The position numbers and the translations under genes were made by a program. Source: Ulvibacter algarum (GTDB lineage: Bacteria > Bacteroidota > Bacteroidia > Flavobacteriales > Flavobacteriaceae). From it: a DNA stretch of 35,632 nucleotides. The DNA lies in contig CANLBJ010000005.1 of the NCBI GenBank assembly GCA_947488905.1, positions 176,397-212,028 of the forward strand. Reading direction: 5' to 3'. The notes below the pieces were generated by a model. It did no database searches, was not told the origin of the DNA, and was given only the letters and a program-made list of their open reading frames with translations. Numbering within the stretch: position 1 is the stretch's first letter; every line of letters begins with the position of its first letter. Shown here in pieces: positions 22,928-31,741 of the stretch.

Positions 22928-23809
22928 ATGAAGAGTATATTACTTCTATTTATTGTTTTCTTCAGTACTTTTTTAAGTGCTCAAGAATACACACCAATGC
23001 TTGCCGAAACAAATGAGTGGCATTTTACTACTTGTTTTCAAGGTGATTGTGGCGAAGATGTTTATTACACAGATGGAGAGATGGTGGTGGAAGGTAATGT
23101 GTATAAAATATTAGACGGCTATCATTATATATCCCGAGAGTTTTTGTTAAGAGAAGAGGTAGTAGATAAACAAGTTTATCTAGCGACCATAATTGGCGGT
23201 GTGTTTAGAGAAAATTTGCTTTATGATTTTTCTTTAGAAATAGGTGATGAGTTTGAAATGATTAACCCCATTTCGCCTTTTCCAGAAGATGGGGGTATGT
23301 TTACATTAGAGGATATTCAAATGTTAGAACTTGTTGATGGTAATTTATACAAACACTTTTATTTCTCTCCATCTGCAGGAAATACTATAAGTACTTGGGA
23401 TGCTGTTTGGGTAGAAGGTGTTGGTTCTTTGTCATTGCCTAATGCGCCAGGAGGAAATCCTTCTATTGATAGTGCTGGTCAGGTTAGTTGCGCTTTTAGA
23501 AATGGAACAGTTTTTTATTCAGATTTTGACATAGTTGATGATTGTGTTCCGTCTATTCTTGCTCTTGATGAGGTGATTGCTAATAATAGATTGATAATAG
23601 TTACTGGTCAAGAAAAATTAACAATAAAGAGTGATCAGCAAATAAAGAAGTATCAATTATTTGACTCACAGGGTAAGGAAGTTTTATATAAAGTTGTAGA
23701 TAGACTATTTGAGGTAAGTTTTGATACCGCTCATTTAAATCAAGATGTATATTTTTTAAGAATAAAAGGCGAAGATTTTTTAAAAATGGAAAAAGTAATT
23801 ATTAATTAG
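22928..23809 (+). CDS. Secreted protein with T9SS C-terminal sorting domain
   Basis: Product of 293 residues. Signal peptide 1-18 (SILLLFIVFFSTFLSA, before Q). The central region (about 19-210) is a strand-rich domain, with PMLAETNEWHFTTCFQGDCG at the start and WDAVWVEGVGSLSLPNAPGG later; I do not recognise an enzyme. The C-terminal 80 residues (QIKKYQLFDSQGKEV, SFDTAHLNQDVYFLRIKGED) match a type A T9SS sorting domain, so export across the outer membrane is expected. It starts 4 bases after hutH, suggesting one transcript. The stop overlaps the minus-strand STAS-like gene by 8 bases, convergent. Function unknown. Confidence 0.85.
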   Translation: MKSILLLFIVFFSTFLSAQEYTPMLAETNEWHFTTCFQGDCGEDVYYTDGEMVVEGNVYKILDGYHYISREFLLREEVVDKQVYLATIIGGVFRENLLYDFSLEIGDEFEMINPISPFPEDGGMFTLEDIQMLELVDGNLYKHFYFSPSAGNTISTWDAVWVEGVGSLSLPNAPGGNPSIDSAGQVSCAFRNGTVFYSDFDIVDDCVPSILALDEVIANNRLIIVTGQEKLTIKSDQQIKKYQLFDSQGKEVLYKVVDRLFEVSFDTAHLNQDVYFLRIKGEDFLKMEKVIIN

Positions 23810-24170
23810 ATTCACTCAAAACTTCTTCTACCCAAGAAACTGCCTTTTCAATTGAGGTAAATATTCTAAAAGGTATTTCTGTAAAATTTCCTTCAAATTT
23901 AGCATTTGCTATTGCTAATTCACTGTTAGATACAATTGCATATCCCATTATGTATTTTGAGGTGACAGAATATATATTAGGGTCTACAGAGTAAGAGTTT
24001 ACTCTATTTGAGATATAGAAAAAAGAATTGTCGTTAAAATGATTATATGCCAAATCATTGAGGATTCTACTATTTTTTATAGTGATAACCTCTCCTGTGT
24101 TGATTGTTGTTATCATATAGTTTTTAAAAAAACTAACTGTGCAGAAAGGCAAGGTAATCGTCTTAGGCAT
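23802..24170 (-). CDS. STAS / SpoIIAA-like small protein (paralog of 6468-6860)
   Basis: Soluble protein of 122 residues. I set the start at the ATG at 24170 (MPKTITLPFC), not at an in-frame ATG at 24209, because the upstream option would run through the clpC terminator and adds non-homologous residues. The sequence aligns over its full length with 6468-6860: TITLPF against KISLDF at the start, FFYISNRVNSYSVD against FAYISNRKNNYHVD in the middle, and a final helix after IPFRIFTSIEKAVSWVEEVL. Predicted STAS-like fold (four strands and helices); function unknown. It converges with the T9SS cargo gene with an 8-base overlap, and no terminator hairpin is visible between them. Confidence 0.7.
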   Translation of the reverse strand: MPKTITLPFCTVSFFKNYMITTINTGEVITIKNSRILNDLAYNHFNDNSFFYISNRVNSYSVDPNIYSVTSKYIMGYAIVSNSELAIANAKFEGNFTEIPFRIFTSIEKAVSWVEEVLSESN

Positions 24171-24194
24171 AATTATTAATTTGGTTATTTTTTG

Positions 24195-24232
24195 AAAAAA
24201 AACAACCACTCAAAATTTCTTCTAAGTGGTTG
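24195..24232 (-). terminator. clpC intrinsic terminator
   Basis: In minus-strand sense CAACCACT (24232-24225) pairs exactly with AGTGGTTG (24210-24203) and is followed by eight T residues (24202-24195). It lies between clpC and the downstream STAS-like gene on the same strand, so the latter needs its own promoter or readthrough. Confidence 0.85.
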
Positions 24233-24249
24233 ACTTCTCTTAAGATCAT

Positions 24250-26814
24250 TTAAGAATCTTCAGTTTTCTTTTTACCTTTTTTTATTTTTATGGTAAGTTC
24301 TTCTGTTTTATCATCAAGATCCATTGTGATTGTGTCACCTTCCTCTAGGTTAGAGTTGATAATCTCTTCTGCGAGACTGTCTTCTATATACTTCTGGATG
24401 GCACGCTTTAAAGGTCTTGCTCCGTATTCTTTGTCAAACCCTTTGTCTGCGATATAATCTTTTGCTTTTTCTGTAAGTTTAAGTGTGTAGCCTAAGTCGC
24501 TTATACGAACTAATAATTGGTCTAGCTCAATATCTATAATTTTATGAATGTCTTCACGCTCTAATGCATTAAACACTACTACATCGTCTACACGATTTAA
24601 AAATTCTGGTGCAAAGGCTTTCTTTAAGGCTTGCTCTATAACAGATTTTGCATTAGAATCTGCTTGGCTCAACTTTGCAGAAGTTCCAAAACCAACTCCT
24701 TGTCCAAAATCTTTCAACTTACGAGCTCCAATGTTTGAGGTCATAATTATGATTGTATTTCTAAAATCAATTTTGCGCCCTAAACTATCTGTAATATGCC
24801 CATCATCTAATACCTGTAACAAGATATTAAACACATCTGGATGCGCTTTTTCTATCTCATCAAGTAAAATTACAGCATAAGGCTTACGTCTCACTTTTTC
24901 TGTTAATTGCCCACCTTCTTCATAACCTACATATCCTGGAGGTGCACCTACAAGTCTAGATATAGAAAACTTCTCCATATACTCACTCATATCAATACGA
25001 ATAAGAGCTGTGTCACTATCAAATAATTGCTTAGCTAATACCTTTGCAAGTTGAGTTTTACCAACTCCTGTTTGCCCTAAAAAGATAAATGACCCAATAG
25101 GTTTATTAGGATCTTTAAGTCCAGCTCTGTTACGTTGTATCGCTTTGGTTACTTTAGCAACAGCCTCATCTTGGCCAATTACCTTGCCTTTAATAAGATC
25201 TGGTAATTGAGATAATTTATTGCTTTCAGTTTGTGCAATTCTATTAACAGGAATTCCAGTCATCATAGAGACTACTTCTGCTACTTCTTCTTCATCAACA
25301 ACTTCACGGTGAAGTTTAGATTCTTCTTCCCATCTTTCTTGTTCTATAGAAAGTTCTTTTTCAAGATTTTTCTCGTCATCACGAAGCTTTGCAGCCTCTT
25401 CATATTTCTGCTTTTTAACTACAGCGTTCTTGCGTTCGCGTACAGACTCTAGGTCAGTTTCTAGCTTTAATATTTTTTCAGGCACATTAATGTTTGTGAT
25501 ATGTACTCTTGAGCCCGCTTCGTCTAAAGCATCAATCGCTTTATCCGGTAAAAAACGCTCTGTCATATAACGGTTAGTTAACTTCACACAGGCTTCTAGC
25601 GCTGCGTCAGTATACGTTACGTTGTGGTGTGACTCGTATTTATCTTTAATATTATTTAATATTTCAATAGTCTCATCTACTGTAGTAGGTTCTACTATTA
25701 CTTTCTGAAATCTTCTTTCTAGAGCACCGTCCTTTTCAATGTACTGTCGGTATTCGTCAAGTGTAGTTGCTCCTACACATTGAATTTCTCCTCTAGCCAA
25801 AGCAGGTTTAAACATATTTGAAGCATCAAGAGAACCAGTTGCCCCTCCTGCACCTACAATAGTGTGAATTTCATCTATAAAGAGAATAATATCATCATTC
25901 TTTTCAAGCTCGTTCATAACAGCTTTCATACGCTCTTCAAACTGTCCACGGTATTTTGTACCTGCAACTATACTGGCAAGATCTAGCGTAACCACTCTTT
26001 TGTCAAATAAAATTCTAGAAACTTTACGTTGCACTATGCGTAGTGCAAGCCCTTCTGCTATTGCAGATTTACCAACTCCAGGTTCACCAATAAGTAAAGG
26101 ATTGTTTTTCTTTCTTCTACTTAATACTTGAGATACCCTTTGTATTTCTTTTTCACGACCTACAACCGGATCTAATTTTCCTTCTGCCGCCATAGCGGTT
26201 AAGTCTCTTCCGAAGTTATCTAAAACAGGAGTCTTAGATTTTTTACTTCCTTTTTGATTACCGGTATTTCCGCTTAATATGTTTTCGTTCTCATTATCTT
26301 GAGCGCCACTATTTTCATCTTCATTCGGAAATGATTCTGAAGTAGGGCTATCTATGTAGTCTTCGTCGTTTGCCATCATTAATTTAAATTGATCCTTCAC
26401 TCCGTCATAATCTACTTTCATTTTGTTAAGTAGTTTTGTAGTAGGATCGTTTTCGTTTCTTAGTATACAAAGCAATAAATGAGCTGTGTTTATAGAAGTA
26501 CTCTGAAAAAGTTTTGCTTCCAGAAAAGTAGTTTTTAAAGCACGCTCTGCTTGTCTAGTTAAGTGTAAGTTTTTTTTGTCATTTGCCGCTACTCCTGGAG
26601 TAGGGTTTGCAGGACTGAGGATTTCTACCTTTCGGCGTAAATGGCTCAAGTCTATATCTAATGCATTTAAAATAGAGACAGCCTTGCCGTCTCCATCACG
26701 CAATAATCCTAGCATTAAGTGTTCAGTGCCAATAAAATCGTGGCCTAAACGTAATGCTTCTTCTTTGCTGTATGCGATTACATCTTTTACTCTTGGGGAA
26801 AAATTATCATCCAT
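24250..26814 (-). CDS. clpC: ATP-dependent Clp protease ATP-binding subunit ClpC
   Basis: Hsp100 unfoldase of 854 residues that feeds proteins to ClpP. The N-terminal double Clp repeat spans about 1-150 (FSPRVKDVIAYSKEEALRLGHDFIGTEHLMLGLL is diagnostic). A low-complexity Asn/Glu/Ser linker at about 155-190 is longer than in Bacillus ClpC. The first AAA+ module has Walker A GEPGVGKS at about 242-249, and a middle domain carries a UVR-like motif (KKQKYEEAAKLRDDEKNLE). The second AAA+ module has GQTGVGKT at about 577-584 and the GYEEGGQLTEKVRR loop. An IGF-type ClpP-binding loop, as VGFGTSAKLS, is present. A promoter match (26836-26867) and terminator (24195-24232) flank it. Divergent from gyrA. 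Confidence 0.97.
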   Translation of the reverse strand: MDDNFSPRVKDVIAYSKEEALRLGHDFIGTEHLMLGLLRDGDGKAVSILNALDIDLSHLRRKVEILSPANPTPGVAANDKKNLHLTRQAERALKTTFLEAKLFQSTSINTAHLLLCILRNENDPTTKLLNKMKVDYDGVKDQFKLMMANDEDYIDSPTSESFPNEDENSGAQDNENENILSGNTGNQKGSKKSKTPVLDNFGRDLTAMAAEGKLDPVVGREKEIQRVSQVLSRRKKNNPLLIGEPGVGKSAIAEGLALRIVQRKVSRILFDKRVVTLDLASIVAGTKYRGQFEERMKAVMNELEKNDDIILFIDEIHTIVGAGGATGSLDASNMFKPALARGEIQCVGATTLDEYRQYIEKDGALERRFQKVIVEPTTVDETIEILNNIKDKYESHHNVTYTDAALEACVKLTNRYMTERFLPDKAIDALDEAGSRVHITNINVPEKILKLETDLESVRERKNAVVKKQKYEEAAKLRDDEKNLEKELSIEQERWEEESKLHREVVDEEEVAEVVSMMTGIPVNRIAQTESNKLSQLPDLIKGKVIGQDEAVAKVTKAIQRNRAGLKDPNKPIGSFIFLGQTGVGKTQLAKVLAKQLFDSDTALIRIDMSEYMEKFSISRLVGAPPGYVGYEEGGQLTEKVRRKPYAVILLDEIEKAHPDVFNILLQVLDDGHITDSLGRKIDFRNTIIIMTSNIGARKLKDFGQGVGFGTSAKLSQADSNAKSVIEQALKKAFAPEFLNRVDDVVVFNALEREDIHKIIDIELDQLLVRISDLGYTLKLTEKAKDYIADKGFDKEYGARPLKRAIQKYIEDSLAEEIINSNLEEGDTITMDLDDKTEELTIKIKKGKKKTEDS

Positions 26815-26835
26815 AGCTGTTGTGTTCCTTTCGTC

Positions 26836-26867
26836 TAAAAATAGTAAATATTATCCTGTATAGACAA
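26836..26867 (-). promoter_or_regulatory. clpC promoter (TTG-N21-TATTTTTA)
   Basis: On the minus strand TATTTTTA (26843-26836), one mismatch from TANNTTTG, follows TTG (26867-26865) after 21 bases. A start near 26829 would give a short leader of about 15 bases. The rest of the 263-base gap to gyrA is AT-rich, and I see no obvious gyrA promoter or CtsR-like operator in it. Confidence 0.55.
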
Positions 26868-27077
26868 TAATTGTGCCTCCTTATGAAGCTAGGAAGTAAA
26901 ATGACAAAAAAAAGAACGATATAAAAAGTTTAGAGCTGCATAGTTATTAACCAAAATAGGGGTGTTTTTTGTTAATAAAAACGTTGAAATCTGCCCTTCA
27001 AATACTCTCGTATGCCCTCAAATTACTGTATATTGCTTCTCTGTTATAATAACTATAAAATTAAAGAAAATTAGAAT

Positions 27078-29606
27078 ATGGCTGACGGCGAAAAATTGAT
27101 TTCGATTAACATTGAAGATGAAATGAAGTCTGCATACATTGATTACTCAATGTCTGTAATTGTGTCACGTGCGCTACCAGATGTGCGCGATGGAATGAAA
27201 CCCGTTCATAGACGTGTTTTGTTTGGGATGTACGAACTCGGAATTAGAGCAACAGGTGCCCATAAAAAATCTGCAAGAATAGTTGGAGAAGTACTAGGTA
27301 AGTATCACCCACACGGTGATACCTCTGTATATGATGCGATGGTGCGTATGGCTCAAGAGTGGAGTTTACGTTATATGTTAGTAGATGGTCAAGGTAACTT
27401 TGGTTCTATTGACGGTGATAGCCCAGCGGCAATGAGATATACAGAAGCTAGAATGCAGCGTATTTCAGAAGACATGCTGGCAGATATTGATAAAGAAACT
27501 GTAGATCACCAATTAAACTTTGATGATACGTTAATGGAGCCTAAAGTGTTACCTACACGTATACCGGGTCTTTTAATTAATGGTGCCTCTGGTATTGCTG
27601 TAGGTATGGCGACAAATATGCCACCTCACAACTTAACTGAAGTTGTTGATGGGACGCTTGCTTACATTGATGATAATGATATTACTATAGATGGTTTGAT
27701 GGAGTTCATCAAGGCACCAGATTTTCCTACGGGAGGAACAATCTATGGATATGATGGTGTAAAAGACGCTTTTCATACAGGACGTGGTCGTGTAGTGATG
27801 AGAGCAAAAGCAAGTTTTGAAGAGGTTCAAGGACGCGAGTGTATCATTGTTACTGAAATACCATATCAAGTCAATAAGGCTGATATGATTAAAAAAACGG
27901 CAGATCTTGTTAATGAGAAAAAAATTGAGGGAATCTCAAACATCCGTGACGAATCTGATAGAAACGGTATGCGTATCGTTTATATCTTAAAGCGTGATGC
28001 AATTCCTAACATTGTATTAAATACTTTATATAAATATACGGCACTACAATCTAGTTTTAGTGTGAATAATATTGCCTTAGTAAAAGGGCGTCCACAAATG
28101 TTGAATCTTAAAGAATTGATTCATTATTTTGTAGAGCACCGTCACGAGGTAGTGGTAAGAAGAACAGAATATTTACTTCGTAAAGCTAACGAGCGTGCTC
28201 ATATCTTAGAAGGATTAATTATTGCATCAGATAATATTGATGAGGTAATTAGATTAATTCGTGCCTCAGCAAATGCAGATGAAGCAAGAGCTTCTTTAAT
28301 TGAAGCATTTAAACTTTCAGAAATACAAGCAAAAGCGATTGTAGAAATGCGTCTACGTCAATTAACTGGACTAGAGCAAGACAAGCTGCGCACAGAGTAT
28401 GAAGAATTAATGAAGACCATCGCAGGTTATGAAGCAATCTTAGCTAGTAAAGAGATGCGAATGGATATTATTAAAGAAGAGCTTTTAGAGGTACAAAGAA
28501 AGTATGGTGATGACCGTCGTTCTGTAATTGAGTATGCAGGTGGTGATGTAAGTATTACAGATCTTATACCAGATGAGCAAGTTGTTTTGACTATATCTCA
28601 TGCAGGTTATATTAAGAGAACATCACTTACAGAATATAAGACTCAAAATAGAGGAGGAGTAGGGCAAAAAGCATCTGCTACTCGTAATGAAGATTTCTTA
28701 GAGCATTTATTTGTTGGTACCAACCACCAGTATATGTTATTTTTCACACAAAAAGGAAAATGTTTCTGGATGCGTGTGTTTGAAATCCCTGAAGGAAGTA
28801 AAACATCTAAAGGACGTGCTATACAAAACCTAATAAACATTGAGCCAGATGACAAAGTGATGGCGTTTATATGTACTAAAGATCTTAAAGATGAAGAGTA
28901 TGTAAACAGTCGTTATGTAATTATGGCTACTAAGAAGGGGCAGGTTAAAAAAACTCCTTTAGAGCAATACTCTCGCCCTAGAACAAATGGTATTAATGCA
29001 ATTACTATTAAAGATGGTGATGAGCTATTAGAAGCAAAATTAACTAGAGGCGATAGCCAGGTGATGATTGCAGTGAAGAGTGGTAAAGCTATTCGTTTTG
29101 AAGAAAGCAAAACAAGACCAATGGGTCGTAATGCATCTGGAGTAAGAGGTATTAGATTAGCTGATGATAATGATGAGGTGGTAGGAATGATAGCTATTAA
29201 CGATCAAGAATCTGAAATTTTGGTAGTTTCAGAAAAAGGATACGGTAAGCGTTCTAGTATTGAAGATTATAGAATCACTAATCGTGGTGGTAAAGGTGTA
29301 AAAACAATAAACGTTACAGAAAAAACAGGACAGCTTGTTACCATTAAAAATGTTATTGATAGTGATGATTTAATGATTATCAATAAATCTGGTATCGCAA
29401 TTAGAATGGATGTATCTAGCTTACGAGTAATGGGTCGTGCAACTCAAGGGGTACGATTAATTAAAGTAAGAGAAGGTGATTCTATTGCAGCGGTAGCAAA
29501 AGTAATGAAAGATGAAAACGAAGTTGAAGATTTAGATTCTGAGGCAGTTGAGATAGAAGGTGTTGAAGGTAATGGCACAGCTCTTGATACTAACGAAGAA
29601 GAATAA
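27078..29606 (+). CDS. gyrA: DNA gyrase subunit A
   Basis: The breakage-reunion subunit of gyrase, 842 residues. The catalytic Tyr121 is in MRYTEARM, and the quinolone-resistance region reads [10 protein letters not shown] with Thr82 and Asp86 (E. coli Ser83 and Asp87). The winged-helix and tower regions ([10 protein letters not shown]-type [15 protein letters not shown]) are intact. The C-terminal beta-pinwheel contains the GyrA-box-like [10 protein letters not shown], which marks gyrase rather than topoisomerase IV. The tail is acidic ([16 protein letters not shown]). gyrB is not in the window. A TPR gene follows 32 bases after the stop and may be co-transcribed. Thr at position 82 matches the wild type I recall for Flavobacterium psychrophilum, so it is not by itself evidence of resistance. 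Confidence 0.98.
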   Translation: MADGEKLISINIEDEMKSAYIDYSMSVIVSRALPDVRDGMKPVHRRVLFGMYELGIRATGAHKKSARIVGEVLGKYHPHGDTSVYDAMVRMAQEWSLRYMLVDGQGNFGSIDGDSPAAMRYTEARMQRISEDMLADIDKETVDHQLNFDDTLMEPKVLPTRIPGLLINGASGIAVGMATNMPPHNLTEVVDGTLAYIDDNDITIDGLMEFIKAPDFPTGGTIYGYDGVKDAFHTGRGRVVMRAKASFEEVQGRECIIVTEIPYQVNKADMIKKTADLVNEKKIEGISNIRDESDRNGMRIVYILKRDAIPNIVLNTLYKYTALQSSFSVNNIALVKGRPQMLNLKELIHYFVEHRHEVVVRRTEYLLRKANERAHILEGLIIASDNIDEVIRLIRASANADEARASLIEAFKLSEIQAKAIVEMRLRQLTGLEQDKLRTEYEELMKTIAGYEAILASKEMRMDIIKEELLEVQRKYGDDRRSVIEYAGGDVSITDLIPDEQVVLTISHAGYIKRTSLTEYKTQNRGGVGQKASATRNEDFLEHLFVGTNHQYMLFFTQKGKCFWMRVFEIPEGSKTSKGRAIQNLINIEPDDKVMAFICTKDLKDEEYVNSRYVIMATKKGQVKKTPLEQYSRPRTNGINAITIKDGDELLEAKLTRGDSQVMIAVKSGKAIRFEESKTRPMGRNASGVRGIRLADDNDEVVGMIAINDQESEILVVSEKGYGKRSSIEDYRITNRGGKGVKTINVTEKTGQLVTIKNVIDSDDLMIINKSGIAIRMDVSSLRVMGRATQGVRLIKVREGDSIAAVAKVMKDENEVEDLDSEAVEIEGVEGNGTALDTNEEE

Positions 29607-29638
29607 ACGATTTTTTAAATTATAAATAAACTTAACAA

Positions 29639-30895
29639 ATGAAAAAAGTTATAATAGCAGCAGGATTATTAATGGTTACTGCTGTGTCTTTTGGTCAAAA
29701 AAAGGAGATTAAAAAGGCTGAGAAGGCACTTAAGTCAGCAGATTATGCAGAGGTGATGACACAATTAAATGCAGCTGAGGCATTAATCTCTGGTGCAGAT
29801 AGCGGGCAAAAAGCTTCGTTCTATACTATAAAAGGTATAGCCTTGGCAAAAACTGCTAAAGGTGATTTTAATAAAGTTAAATTAGCGACAGATGCTTTTA
29901 AAAAGGCAATGGCGGCAGATAGTAAAATGTCTCCTATGCTTACAGAGGGTATATCTGAATTAAAATCGAGTATTGTTAACGAAGCAATAGCAGATCAAAG
30001 TGCTAGCCGTTTTAAGCAAGCATCAGAAAAGTTGTTTGCAAGTTATGAGTTAAGCAAAACAGATACGTTGTATTTGTATGTTGCGGCAACTAATGCTCAA
30101 AATGCAAAGGAGTATGAAACAGCTCTTAGTCACTATCAAACTCTAATAGACTTAGGTTATGATGGTAGCGAGCAAAGTTTTGTGGCTACAGATAAAGCAA
30201 CTGGAGAGTTAAAAACATTCTCTAATAAAAATGAGAGAGATCTTATGGTTAAAGCTGGACAGTATGTTAAGCCAGAAACTAAAAAAGAAGCTTCTAAAAA
30301 AGGAGATGTTTATAAGAATATAGCCTCAGTGTATATTGCAATGGATAAAACTGAAGAGGCAAAAAGTTTTCTTGCTAAAGCAATTGCAGAAAACCCTGAT
30401 GATGTCAACATATTAATCGCAAAGGCTAACTTAGCTGCTAAATTAGAAAATTATGCAGAATTTAATAGTTTAATGGAAAGAGTAGTAGCGACTGATCCAG
30501 AGAATCCTGAACTTTATTTTAATCTTGGTGTTGGGGCAACTCAAATAGGAGAGCTTGACAAAGCATACTCTTATTATACTAAAGCGATTGAATTAAAGCC
30601 AGATTACAGAGATGCTTTAATGAATTATGCTATTGTAAAATTAGGGCAAGAGAAAGTAATCGTAGATGAGATGAATTCTCTTGGTACCTCAAAGGCAGAC
30701 AATGCAAAGTATGATGTTTTGAAAGAGAAGCGTACAAAATTATATGAAGAAGTTGTACCTTATCTAGAAAGAGCAATCGCTGTAGAAACTGAAGTAGATA
30801 ATACTAATTTAATGAAACAGTTAATGTCTCTTTATAGCCAGTTAGGTGAAGATGCAAAATACAAAGCATTAAAAGCAAAGGTGGAAGGAATGTAA
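29639..30895 (+). CDS. Secreted tetratricopeptide repeat protein
   Basis: Exported protein of 418 residues with a signal peptide at 1-19 (VIIAAGLLMVTAVSFG, then Q). The mature part is helical, with TPR-like units; the clearest is about residues 296-330, PELYFNLGVGATQIGELDKAYSYYTKAIELKPDY (ends in the canonical Pro). Another is around DDVNILIAKANLAAKLENYAEFNSLMERVVATDPENP. It probably mediates protein-protein contacts in the periplasm or at the outer membrane. It sits 32 bases after gyrA, an arrangement I recall from other Flavobacteriaceae, and ends at a long palindromic terminator. Specific partners are unknown. Confidence 0.9.
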   Translation: MKKVIIAAGLLMVTAVSFGQKKEIKKAEKALKSADYAEVMTQLNAAEALISGADSGQKASFYTIKGIALAKTAKGDFNKVKLATDAFKKAMAADSKMSPMLTEGISELKSSIVNEAIADQSASRFKQASEKLFASYELSKTDTLYLYVAATNAQNAKEYETALSHYQTLIDLGYDGSEQSFVATDKATGELKTFSNKNERDLMVKAGQYVKPETKKEASKKGDVYKNIASVYIAMDKTEEAKSFLAKAIAENPDDVNILIAKANLAAKLENYAEFNSLMERVVATDPENPELYFNLGVGATQIGELDKAYSYYTKAIELKPDYRDALMNYAIVKLGQEKVIVDEMNSLGTSKADNAKYDVLKEKRTKLYEEVVPYLERAIAVETEVDNTNLMKQLMSLYSQLGEDAKYKALKAKVEGM

Positions 30896-30904
30896 TCATT
30901 TACT

Positions 30905-30958
30905 CCATAGTATAAAAAAAGCCTCAACATTAATGTTGAGGCTTTTTTTATACTATGG
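30905..30958. terminator. 54-bp perfect palindrome, bidirectional terminator
   Basis: Each arm is 27 bases and the two are exact reverse complements (30905-30931 and 30932-30958), centred on ATTAAT. The core is GCCTCAACAT with seven A residues on one side and seven T residues on the other, so it terminates both the gyrA-TPR transcript and the minus-strand thiolase-NlpC/P60 transcript. Confidence 0.93.
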
Positions 30959-30976
30959 TTTTTTTTAGATTATTAA

Positions 30977-31726
30977 TTAAATAATACGCTTAATGACGCG
31001 CAGTTTGTGGCTGTGTTTCCCCAATTCATAATTAAAGATACCTGTGTGGTCTAATCTATCTATGCGCACTTTTCCGTGAGCGTGAATAATATAGTGATCC
31101 TCCATAATAATACCTACATGAACAATGTTTCCTTCTGCGTTATCAAAAAAGGCAAGATCTCCAGGTTCACTTTCTTCTATAAAACTTAACGGTTCACCCA
31201 AGGTAGCTTGCTGGCTTGCATCTCTTAAAATAGAGTACCCGTTTAGCTTATAAACCATTTGAGTAAAACCACTGCAATCAATGCCAAAAGGGGTTTTACC
31301 ACCCCATAGATAAGGGGCGTTAAGGTAAAGTAAAGCTGTTTTTACAAGCTCACTCTTCTCATTTTTTGACTGCTGAAATTTTCCTTCAAAAAGATGATGC
31401 AATAACTTTGAAGAATTAATGGTGCTTCCTAAACAAATAGAGAGCAATTGTTCATTCTCGATAGAAACAAAATCTACAAGGTCTGATGAAAGTTGAGGTA
31501 TGTCATTTTGTAATGAGGTATAATCTTCTTCAGAAATTTCTAAAAGTTGTTTATTGTCAACCCACCCCTCATACTTATCAAACGCTAAACGAATTTTACT
31601 CCATTTTTTGCGCTGTTCAAGTATTTTAAAGGATTCGCCATAGAGTACCTGCGATACCATCTCGCTGGTATCTGCTGGTTCTAAGCGAAGTGGTACAATA
31701 CCAAGATTACATACACCGTAGTTCAT
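30977..31726 (-). CDS. NlpC/P60 family cysteine peptidase with SH3-like domain
   Basis: Cell-wall-peptide hydrolase of 249 residues. The N-terminal 60-70 residues form a bacterial SH3-like domain (GIVPLRLEPADTSEMVSQVLYGE to KYEGWVDNKQ). The catalytic NlpC/P60 domain (about 122-249) has the nucleophile Cys in FGIDCSGFTQ, the His in VHVGIIM and a third polar residue in HAHGKVRID. There is no signal peptide, so it is likely cytoplasmic, like YkfC-type gamma-D-Glu-diaminoacid endopeptidases that recycle muropeptides; this analogy is inference. Its start is 15 bases after the thiolase stop, so the two are in one transcript that ends at 30905-30958. Confidence 0.88.
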   Translation of the reverse strand: MNYGVCNLGIVPLRLEPADTSEMVSQVLYGESFKILEQRKKWSKIRLAFDKYEGWVDNKQLLEISEEDYTSLQNDIPQLSSDLVDFVSIENEQLLSICLGSTINSSKLLHHLFEGKFQQSKNEKSELVKTALLYLNAPYLWGGKTPFGIDCSGFTQMVYKLNGYSILRDASQQATLGEPLSFIEESEPGDLAFFDNAEGNIVHVGIIMEDHYIIHAHGKVRIDRLDHTGIFNYELGKHSHKLRVIKRII

Positions 31727-31741
31727 TAGAAGGGCTAAAGA

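Noticed and set aside
24171-24209. A start at 24209 for the second STAS-like protein
   Set aside because: It overlaps the clpC terminator, and the extra residues do not align with the paralog; the ATG at 24170 aligns from the first strand.
27078-29606. Topoisomerase IV subunit A (ParC) instead of GyrA
   Set aside because: The C-terminal NRGGKG box and the length and domain order fit gyrase A.
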